16,316 nt of DNA. Source: Bacillota bacterium. Lineage in GTDB: Bacteria > Bacillota > Clostridia > Acetivibrionales > DTU013. Position numbers and translations under genes: made by a program. The DNA lies in assembly GCA_023411715.1 (NCBI GenBank), contig JAEYOM010000163.1, positions 1 through 16,316 on the forward strand, given 5' to 3'. The notes beneath the pieces were generated by a model, which was given only the letters and a program-made list of their open reading frames with translations, made no database searches and had not been told where the DNA came from. Positions 5,696 through 12,369 of this stretch are shown here, piece after piece (the stretch's first letter is position 1; each line of letters begins with the position of its first letter).

Positions 5696-7420
5696 TCATT
5701 CCAGCAGCTTTCTTGCCGTCATTACACAGTTGCGCCCTGCCGCTTTGGCTTCGTAAAGCGCATCATCCGCGGTTCGCACCAGATCGTTCTCATTCAATAC
5801 GCATTCGTCAAATGAAGAGATACCGAAACTGGCCGTTACGGAAACACTTATCAGATTATCCTCGATGACATGCTTGTCGACCAGCTTCCTCAATGCTTCA
5901 ACCTTTTCGTAAGCCTCCGCAAGACTTGTCCTTGGCAGGAGGATAATGAATTCCTCTCCTCCGTAACGCGCCATAATATCGTTTTTACGCAGAGCCGCCT
6001 TGACAGCCTTTACGACCGAAGTCAGCACCATATCTCCGAACATGTGACCGTAATTGTCATTGAATCTTTTAAAGTGATCTATATCGAAAATCACTAGCGA
6101 AAGAGGATAGTTTTCAGTCTTCGCATGAAGGAATTCGGTTTCAAGCCTCTCCTGGAAGTAATGCCGGTTATAGATGTCGGTAAGGCCGTCTTTCCTGGCA
6201 AGTTCCCTCATTTCGTCATACAGCTTGGCATTTTCCATAACTATACCGACCTGCTGCGCTATGATATTCAGGAGGCGGGCGTTCTCCTCATCGAATGCAT
6301 TGTTGTACCTGTGCTCGACAAGTACAAGTCCGAACTTTCTGGAACTGGTAACCAAAGGCACGCAGATCAGTGAGTTGATATCCCTGCCGCAAGTGAAAGC
6401 ATACTGCTTGTAATCAACGTTATTTTCCAATATCGTCTTTCCGTTGCTCAGCGCGTCCATCAGTATGCAGCTGTTGATATTGTCCGTTATTGTAGCCAGT
6501 GCATTTATGTTTGTGATGTTCGTAGTATTTACTTTCAGCCGGTTGATGTTTTCATCGTACAGAATTATCGTTGAATAGCTTACGCCCATAACACCGAGGA
6601 TAATATCATTGAGCCGTTTCAAAAGCTCCCTTATATCAAGGACCGAGCCTATCGCCTGGCTTATCTGATGCAGAGTGTAGAACTCGGCAATGCTTTTTGA
6701 CATACTTTTATTGGATTCTTCCAATTCGCCCGCGCATGATGTCAGCCTGTCATACTCCCGCTTTATCTCATCCCATGAGTTCTCAAACTTCAGACATTTT
6801 TCCTCCAGCTGCTCAAGGTTGCATACATTTTCAATCTCACGTTCTATACTGCACTTATGAAGCTGGCTTAAAAAAAGTACTGTAATATAGAATAATATGT
6901 ACATTACAAATATCCTGCTGAGCTTGAGACGCAAATCGCCGTCTGAAGCCGTATATTGTACTAATGCAGGTAAATTCGCAAGCATGGAAATAGAAAGATG
7001 CATCAAAAGAGAGGCTGTCAGCAAAGCATATCCCGCACGTGAACCCTTTACAAGCGTCGTTATCAGGACAGGTACCAGTATGATGAAATAGAACCACGAA
7101 CCGATATTTGAAAAATTCAATACCAAAGACACAATTAACAGAAATATCAGCTTGTCTGTATAATAAACTGCCCTGTTTTCCAGTAACTCCTTCAGGAACA
7201 TCCACCTTCGTATGAAGCAGATCAGAATAGCCGCAGCAAAAACAGCGGTGATCCATAATAGAGTTGAATGCTTTTCTGTTGCATTGACCCATGTCGTGCC
7301 TATAAGCAATTCATTGCCGGCTAAATACAGAAGCATCGCGACCGAAAAAAGCAGGAAGGATATTCTGATGTATATCAGTTCATAGCCCTGGTATTTACAA
7401 TACACTTTCTTATCGATCAC
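5696..7420 (-). CDS. Membrane diguanylate cyclase with GAF and GGDEF domains
   Basis: 574 residues, predicted to make cyclic di-GMP from two GTP at the membrane. About five hydrophobic segments fill residues 15-190 (for example ISFLLFSVAMLLYL and ILFYITVLFLSQL). A coiled coil (190-245) leads to a GAF sensor domain (about 248-400, with ICVPLV and FGLVLVEH strands). The GGDEF domain (410-570) has DGLTDIYNRHYF, the metal-binding FDIDHFKRFND (445-455), the intact active loop GGEEF (487-491) and the inhibitory I-site RxxD (R478-D481) five residues before it, so it should be active and feedback-controlled. The start is GTG; the GGGGG ribosome site is 14 bases away, longer than ideal. It follows the FtsA-like gene by 18 bases in the same frame. 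Confidence 0.93.
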   Translation of the reverse strand: MIDKKVYCKYQGYELIYIRISFLLFSVAMLLYLAGNELLIGTTWVNATEKHSTLLWITAVFAAAILICFIRRWMFLKELLENRAVYYTDKLIFLLIVSLVLNFSNIGSWFYFIILVPVLITTLVKGSRAGYALLTASLLMHLSISMLANLPALVQYTASDGDLRLKLSRIFVMYILFYITVLFLSQLHKCSIEREIENVCNLEQLEEKCLKFENSWDEIKREYDRLTSCAGELEESNKSMSKSIAEFYTLHQISQAIGSVLDIRELLKRLNDIILGVMGVSYSTIILYDENINRLKVNTTNITNINALATITDNINSCILMDALSNGKTILENNVDYKQYAFTCGRDINSLICVPLVTSSRKFGLVLVEHRYNNAFDEENARLLNIIAQQVGIVMENAKLYDEMRELARKDGLTDIYNRHYFQERLETEFLHAKTENYPLSLVIFDIDHFKRFNDNYGHMFGDMVLTSVVKAVKAALRKNDIMARYGGEEFIILLPRTSLAEAYEKVEALRKLVDKHVIEDNLISVSVTASFGISSFDECVLNENDLVRTADDALYEAKAAGRNCVMTARKLLE

Positions 7421-7438
7421 TTTAAATAATAACGCCCC

Positions 7439-9691
7439 CTACTTTTTCCAATATATCTCGACTATATCTCCCGAACGTATGACATCCGTGAATGCGGCTT
7501 GCTGCCCGTTCAGTTTGAGAACTATTGTGCCCTGGGGTTTCGTCAGATCAAAATCTATATGGTTGAATATATCTACAAATATATACTGTACTCTGTCATC
7601 ATCGAGGACAACCGTCCGTCCGTTTACGCTTAAGACAACGTCGGGGTGTTCCTTGATCCCGGCATTTTTACCCGTGCTGTCAGGTGAGCCCTGTACCGTT
7701 GCCGTATTTCCGGCGGATAGTACTTCTTTGGAAGTGTCTTCGATCTCCTCCCGATACCGGTCGGCATCAGTAAATTGTGAAAAAGGCTTTTCCTCCTCCT
7801 CTTCGGCACCGAATACGGATGAGCCGGAAGAATGCGGTTCAGCGCACTCGACCATATCCCTGTCGGCCAGAACATAATCGTCACCTTCCGCCTTACCGTT
7901 GACGAGAATTTTATAAGTATTCCTGTTGAAACCTCCCGCTCCGAGAAGTTCACCCAAAGTCCTTATCTGTGTTATCTGCACTGCGTCCCCGTCTTTTATC
8001 CGGGTCTCTCTTGCAGCCTGCCTGCCGTTGATAAATATCAGTGTGCTTATATCGATGGCGCTGCCGTTCAGCATCACTTTACCTTCCGAAAATGAGGAAA
8101 CCAGTTCGTATGCGACAACAGCCGCATCATTGCCATCCTCGGCCGGAACGACTGCTATGCTGTCTCCGTACACAATAGGCGTATCGAGGCTGGACTGCTT
8201 TCCGTTCACAAAGATTTCGGCGGACTTGCCGTACTGGCCGCGGACATGACGCACTTCCCCGTTTACAGAGAAAGTCATCCCCTTTCCCGACCTGCCTATC
8301 AGATTGCCCGCGTCATATCCGAACAGTATCAGCGCATCGGCCACTGTGAGCTTTTTTGAATTGAACAGCCTTATTTTTTTATCATTGACCGTTACGGAAA
8401 GGAAATCCTTACCTCCGTATATCTGTGCTGTGACAGCAATACCGTATGGAGTGATCGATTCCGGACCGGAAAGCTTTCTATCGTTGAATTTGATGTCGCG
8501 TATAACATCCCTGCCTCTAACCACGACCCTGTCCCCAACTAACCCCAGTTGCTGTGAAATCATTTCCGGGAGGCCGGGGATTCGGCTTCCTCCTCCTACG
8601 AGGAAAACGGCGTTTGGCGCTTTTCGATTGAACTCGAGTATTTTCTGCGATATGGTCGAAGCGAGCTGCAGGATCGTATCCTCAATAGATTTGTAAACCT
8701 CCGACGCAGACACGGTCCGCTTTTTTTTAAGTATATCCGTGAAGGTTATGTTATCTCTGCTTGTTGACAGGGCTATCTTAATCTTTTCTCCCGTATTAAA
8801 ATCCACAAGGTAATTCTGTGATATTTTTTCAGTGATCTCATCGCCTGCTACGGGCACCATTGCATACGCGATCACGCTTCCGTCCTTGGTCAGCGCGATA
8901 TCCGAAGTACCTGCGCCAATATCGACAAGCACCAGGTTGAGCAGCCTAAGGTCGGCCGGGATTGTCACGTTTATTGCCGCGATAGGTTCGAGCGTCAGGC
9001 TCGAAACTTCCAGCCCTATCTTTCCCATTACAGTGTAAAGGCTGTCGACAACGATTATCGGCAGGAATGTCGCAAGAATATCGGCTCCTACATTTTTGCC
9101 CTTATGCCCGACAAGTTTTGAAATGACGAAATTATTCAGATAATAATTGATGACGCTGTAGCCGACACAATAAAACTGCGTCTTGTCCTCGCCGTCCATT
9201 TCCTCGTCAAGCATCATCTGCGCCCGCTGGATGCCTTCGATCTCCAGGCTGCTGACAAGATCTGCATCGATCTCGCGTCCTGCTTCGAGATTTTTTTCGA
9301 CCTTGACCTGGCAGGTCTTAAGAACTCGTCCGGCAGCGGCTATAGCAACTCTTTCAAGCTTAACGCCGAGCCTTGCCTCCAGTTTCCGTTTAACATCGGC
9401 GGCTGCCAGCGCGACCTGCTCTATATCGTGTATCTGCCCGTCTATCATGGCCCTGTTCTTATGTTCGGTTACCTCGGTAGCAAGGACTCTGAAGCAGCTT
9501 TCCTCCTGCACCCCGACGACCCCGACGACAGACCTTGTTCCTATATCCAGAGCAAATACGATCTCTTCCTGGGATATACCGGATATCAGCCCGGCAGTCT
9601 GCCTGGCGCTATTGCCAAGGCTTATCACCCTGCCGGCCTTTTTGTCGTTCTTTTCGGCTTTTTTCAGCTTGCTGCCGGTATTTTTATTCAT
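7439..9691 (-). CDS. FtsA/PilM-like actin-fold ATPase with long NG/GD repeat tail
   Basis: 750 residues. Residues 40-425 form an actin/Hsp70-type ATPase: phosphate-1 ALDIGTRSVVGVVG (47-60), an FtsA-like 1C subdomain region (about 114-195), phosphate-2 VDIGAGTSDIAL (256-267) and adenosine motif FLVGGGSRIPG (363-373). The first 40 residues are basic. Residues 430-750 are extra compared with ordinary FtsA (about 420): repeated hydrophobic-NG turns (VNG 476, VNG 495, LNG 541, ING 554, VNG 597, VNG 689, LNG 727) alternate with GD-x-V/I strands (GDSIAVV, GDAVQIT, GDIVEIYW), suggesting tandem beta-grasp-like domains. An acidic linker (628-655) interrupts them. The C-terminal FtsA amphipathic membrane helix is absent. 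Relatives are often annotated as cell division protein FtsA; this one is probably a paralogue with another scaffold role. ATG follows AGGGGA; the diguanylate cyclase gene lies just downstream. Confidence 0.88.
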   Translation of the reverse strand: MNKNTGSKLKKAEKNDKKAGRVISLGNSARQTAGLISGISQEEIVFALDIGTRSVVGVVGVQEESCFRVLATEVTEHKNRAMIDGQIHDIEQVALAAADVKRKLEARLGVKLERVAIAAAGRVLKTCQVKVEKNLEAGREIDADLVSSLEIEGIQRAQMMLDEEMDGEDKTQFYCVGYSVINYYLNNFVISKLVGHKGKNVGADILATFLPIIVVDSLYTVMGKIGLEVSSLTLEPIAAINVTIPADLRLLNLVLVDIGAGTSDIALTKDGSVIAYAMVPVAGDEITEKISQNYLVDFNTGEKIKIALSTSRDNITFTDILKKKRTVSASEVYKSIEDTILQLASTISQKILEFNRKAPNAVFLVGGGSRIPGLPEMISQQLGLVGDRVVVRGRDVIRDIKFNDRKLSGPESITPYGIAVTAQIYGGKDFLSVTVNDKKIRLFNSKKLTVADALILFGYDAGNLIGRSGKGMTFSVNGEVRHVRGQYGKSAEIFVNGKQSSLDTPIVYGDSIAVVPAEDGNDAAVVAYELVSSFSEGKVMLNGSAIDISTLIFINGRQAARETRIKDGDAVQITQIRTLGELLGAGGFNRNTYKILVNGKAEGDDYVLADRDMVECAEPHSSGSSVFGAEEEEEKPFSQFTDADRYREEIEDTSKEVLSAGNTATVQGSPDSTGKNAGIKEHPDVVLSVNGRTVVLDDDRVQYIFVDIFNHIDFDLTKPQGTIVLKLNGQQAAFTDVIRSGDIVEIYWKK

Positions 9692-9719
9692 GGTAGGTTC
9701 CCCTTGATATCACATAACG

Positions 9720-9755
9720 TTTTAACCTTTATTTATTCGACAATAAAAGTTAAAA
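9720..9755. repeat. AT-rich 13-bp inverted repeat upstream of the FtsA-like gene
   Basis: TTTTAACCTTTAT (9720-9732) and ATAAAAGTTAAAA (9743-9755) pair over 13 positions with one wobble, around a 10-base loop. No T run follows on either strand, so it is not a standard terminator. It lies 29-64 bases before the FtsA-like start. A weak TTGTTC-N17-TATTGT promoter-like pair overlaps it on the minus strand, so an operator role is possible. Confidence 0.6.
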
Positions 9756-9791
9756 TCCTTCTGAACAAATGGGTAGGCGTGATGGAATTTT

Positions 9792-9839
9792 GGAAGCTGT
9801 TACGGAAGCTGTTACGGAAGCTGTTACGGAAGCTATTGC
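9792..9839. repeat. 12-bp tandem repeat, four copies
   Basis: GGAAGCTGTTAC occurs three times perfectly (9792-9827), then as GGAAGCTATTGC with two changes (9828-9839). It lies in the 279-bp spacer between nth and the FtsA-like gene (9692-9970), which otherwise holds the AT-rich palindrome, a GC-rich hairpin (CCCTG..CAAG / CTTG..CAGGG, 9892-9921) and a second 12-bp repeat. No credible gene covers it. The small open frames across it only translate the repeat (KLLR or NSFR). Confidence 0.85.
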
Positions 9840-9929
9840 GCAAGGCGTTTCGAAAGATGTGTGACATGACCAGCCAGCAATCCGCAGCCAGCCCTGTCCA
9901 AGCCGGGAGACTTGTGCAGGGCACAGGGC

Positions 9930-9953
9930 ATGTTTCCAAAGATGTTTCCAAAG
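9930..9953. repeat. 12-bp tandem repeat, two copies
   Basis: ATGTTTCCAAAG occurs twice in direct succession (9930-9941, 9942-9953), just beyond the stop of nth. Its sequence is unrelated to the 9792-9839 repeat but has the same period. Confidence 0.7.
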
Positions 9954-9970
9954 CGGTATCGGAGCGGGGC

Positions 9971-10606
9971 TCAATGCTGCCCCGACCCGAACCTGCAGTA
10001 CGGCAATACTCGGCATTCACCGCATTTCGGTTTTCTGGCGTCGCACAGCGCGCGGCCGTGAAAAACAATCTGGTGGCAGAAGTTGCCCCATAATTCGGCA
10101 GGAAGTAACTTCATAAGGTCGTATTCAATTTTTTCGGGATCATCGTTATCGGTGAGCCCCATTCTGTTGGTCAGGCGTTTGGCGTGGGTATCTATAACGA
10201 TACCCGGCACTCCGAAGCTGTCGTTGAGGATAAGGTTGGCAGTTTTTCTCCCCACTCCAGGCAGTTTCAGCAAATCCTCAATATTCGACGGGACCTTCCC
10301 GCCGTAATCGGATATGATCATTCTGCAGGCGGCTATTATATTCTTTGCCTTGTTGTGGTAGAACCCCGTAGACCTGATAACCTGTTCGAGCTCTTTCAGA
10401 TCGGCATTTGCGAAATCCTGCACAGTCCTGTACTTTTTGAACAAATCCTTCGTAACAATGTTTACCCTTGCATCGGTACACTGGGCCGCCAGGATCGTAG
10501 CAACCATCAATTGGAGCGGATCCTTGTATTCAAGCGAGCAGCTTGCCTCGGGATACATTTCCTGCAGCAGCTCCGCTATTTTCAACGCCTTTTGCTTTTT
10601 TGTCAT
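9971..10606 (-). CDS. nth: Endonuclease III, DNA glycosylase/AP lyase
   Basis: Nth removes oxidised pyrimidines from DNA and cuts the resulting abasic site in base excision repair. The 211 residues match the normal length. The helix-hairpin-helix LPGVGRKTANLIL (115-127) contains the catalytic lysine K121, and VIDTH supplies the catalytic aspartate D139. The 4Fe-4S cluster ligands C188-x6-C195-x2-C198-x5-C204 are complete. I use the ATG at 10606 (MTKKQKALKIAELLQ), preceded by AAAGG, rather than the longer frame to 10714, because that extension would run through the end of glgA. It begins 2 bases after the glgA stop, so the two are co-transcribed. A 6-bp GC stem sits on its stop codon but no T run follows. 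Confidence 0.97.
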   Translation of the reverse strand: MTKKQKALKIAELLQEMYPEASCSLEYKDPLQLMVATILAAQCTDARVNIVTKDLFKKYRTVQDFANADLKELEQVIRSTGFYHNKAKNIIAACRMIISDYGGKVPSNIEDLLKLPGVGRKTANLILNDSFGVPGIVIDTHAKRLTNRMGLTDNDDPEKIEYDLMKLLPAELWGNFCHQIVFHGRALCDARKPKCGECRVLPYCRFGSGQH

Positions 10607-10608
10607 TT

Positions 10609-12072
10609 TTAACCTTTCTTTCTTATTGCGTGTAAATAAAGTCCTTCGTACTTTTTTGCCGATCTGTTCCACGAATAATCGGTCTCCAGCGCTCTGACAA
10701 TCAATTTGTCCCATTCCTCCGGTTTTTCGCGGTATACCTTTAAAGCCCTGCTTACAGCGTCTAGCATTTCATCGGAGGAGAAATCTATAAATGTAAAACC
10801 GTTTCCCCTCTCGTTGTCACTGTCATAGTCGGTTACCGTCTCAGCAAGTCCGCCGGTCGCCCTTACGACAGGTATCGTGCCGTATCTCAGGCTGATGATT
10901 TGTCCGAGGCCGCAGGGTTCAAAACGCGACGGCATGAGGAACATGTCGCTGCCCGCGTATATTTTTTGCGCCAATGGCCCGTTGAAGCCGAGACAAATCG
11001 CAATCTTTCCGGGATAATCGTTAGCTATCCGCCTGAACCGGTCCTGGTAATAATCGTCGCCCGTTCCGAGTAAAACAAATTGAATATTCATGGAAAGGAA
11101 TTCATCGATGCGATCGATTAGCAGGTTGAGGCCTTTCTGGCCGGATAGTCTGGATATCAGCCCGATCACAGGCACATCGCCTACAGGAAGGCCCATTTCC
11201 GCCTGCAGGGCGTATTTGTTTTCCTTTTTATCTTTATAGTTGGCTGTGCCGAAATTCCGGGCGATCGTTTTATCTTTCTGCGGGTCGAATTCGTCGTAAT
11301 TTATCCCGTTCAAAATACCGAACAGGTCTTCCGAACGTTTTTTCAGCAGACCGTCGAGACGTTCTCCGTACTGTGGCGTCTGTATCTCGCGCGCATATAC
11401 CTCGCTGACGGTATTGATGATATCGGAATAGACCAGGCCGGTTTTCATAAAACTGAACATACCGTAGAATTCGGCCTTCTCCGGAATAAAGACATCATAC
11501 CCCAGGTTCAGCAGCCTTACGGCGTAACTCGAGAAATTACCCTGATATTCAAGATTGTGTATCGTAAAGATCGTCGATATACCGCTGTAAAATTCGTCAT
11601 GAGCATATTGTTCCTTCAGGAGCATGCAAACCGGGCCGGTATGCCAGTCATTGCAGTGTATGACATCGGGCTTGAAGCCTACCCTCGGGAGCATATCCAA
11701 AACAGCCCTGCAGAAAAACGCAAAGCGGTCGGCATCGTCAAAATGCCCATATATTCCGTCTCTGTCAAAATACCTGTAGCTATCCGCGAAATAGACCGTC
11801 AGTTTCTTTTTCCTCTCGCCGGCCTTGTACAGAACTTCGGTTTTCCTAATAATACAGGTCTCGCTCCAGGTATCCAGCTGTACCGGAAAATCCGCCACAT
11901 ATTCGAAATCACCTTTTACCTGGCGGTACCTGGGCATTACGGCTCTGACGTCATGCCCCAGCGCTGCAAGCGCCTTCGGCAGCGAGCCCGCTACATCGGC
12001 AAGGCCGCCGGTTTTTGCAAAAGGGGATATTTCTGCAGAAACAAACAAAATTTTAAGTTTCTTATCGCTCAT
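10609..12072 (-). CDS. glgA: Glycogen synthase (ADP-glucose)
   Basis: GlgA transfers glucose from ADP-glucose to a growing alpha-1,4-glucan. The 487 residues are of normal GT5 length. The N-terminal Rossmann domain has the ADP-glucose loop KTGGLADVAGSLP (20-32); the C-terminal one has ISRLSGQKG (306-314, with R308 and K313), the catalytic-region FEPCGLGQ (384-391) and ATGGLAETV (405-413). ATG is preceded by GGAGG at 5 bases. It leads a two-gene operon with nth, which is functionally unrelated. No glgC, glgD or glgP is visible in the window. The promoter is strong, with a short palindrome TATATG-N5-CATATA (12087-12103) at the expected transcript start. Confidence 0.97.
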   Translation of the reverse strand: MSDKKLKILFVSAEISPFAKTGGLADVAGSLPKALAALGHDVRAVMPRYRQVKGDFEYVADFPVQLDTWSETCIIRKTEVLYKAGERKKKLTVYFADSYRYFDRDGIYGHFDDADRFAFFCRAVLDMLPRVGFKPDVIHCNDWHTGPVCMLLKEQYAHDEFYSGISTIFTIHNLEYQGNFSSYAVRLLNLGYDVFIPEKAEFYGMFSFMKTGLVYSDIINTVSEVYAREIQTPQYGERLDGLLKKRSEDLFGILNGINYDEFDPQKDKTIARNFGTANYKDKKENKYALQAEMGLPVGDVPVIGLISRLSGQKGLNLLIDRIDEFLSMNIQFVLLGTGDDYYQDRFRRIANDYPGKIAICLGFNGPLAQKIYAGSDMFLMPSRFEPCGLGQIISLRYGTIPVVRATGGLAETVTDYDSDNERGNGFTFIDFSSDEMLDAVSRALKVYREKPEEWDKLIVRALETDYSWNRSAKKYEGLYLHAIRKKG

Positions 12073-12108
12073 CTAAACCTCCGGTGTATATGGTGATCAT
12101 ATAAAAAT

Positions 12109-12137
12109 ATTATATTCCACAAATATACCTTAGGCAA
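12109..12137 (-). promoter_or_regulatory. Sigma-A promoter of glgA-nth
   Basis: On the minus strand TTGCCT (12132-12137), a 17-base spacer and a perfect TATAAT (12109-12114) predict transcription from about 12102, some 30 bases before the glgA ATG. The 6-bp inverted repeat at 12087-12103 lies just at the start point and could be an operator or an mRNA 5' hairpin. Confidence 0.75.
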
Positions 12138-12152
12138 CTGAGCGAAATTCTG

Positions 12153-12362
12153 TGACTATTCAGGTACCCATCAGCACCGTTTATTCCAGTTGTGTTTCCA
12201 GGCACGGAATATATTTTCCCTTTTACCATAAATAAGTTCATTCTATGGAGTCCTGTCTCATGGGTGTCGCAATTCGCTCCACTTCGCTACTCCCCATGCA
12301 GCCGGGCTTCGAAGCAGGAAACACAACTTCCACAAACAGCGCTGCCGGTACCTGAATAGTCA
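12153..12362. repeat. 210-bp element with 46-47 bp terminal inverted repeats, MITE-like
   Basis: The outer 16 bases TGACTATTCAGGTACC (12153-12168) recur inverted at 12347-12362. After an imperfect stretch, the arms match again over AGTTGTGTTTCC (12188-12199 against 12317-12328). The arms are about 47 and 46 bases, with a 117-bp centre that has an inner imperfect hairpin (CATGGG..CCCCATG, about 12259-12298) and no open reading frame of note. It starts 7 bases after the purL stop and fills the purL-glgA gap. I see no clear target-site duplication. It could be a miniature inverted-repeat transposable element or a large folded RNA at the end of purL mRNA. Confidence 0.75.
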
Positions 12363-12369
12363 GCGGATG

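Noticed and set aside
9733..10093. Open frames across the nth tail and spacer with KLLR, NSFR or ASVT repeats
   Set aside because: They overlap nth in other frames and simply translate the 12-bp repeat; no start signals.
10607..10714. 36-residue N-terminal extension of nth
   Set aside because: It overlaps the end of glgA; the ATG at 10606 has a ribosome site and matches the family start.
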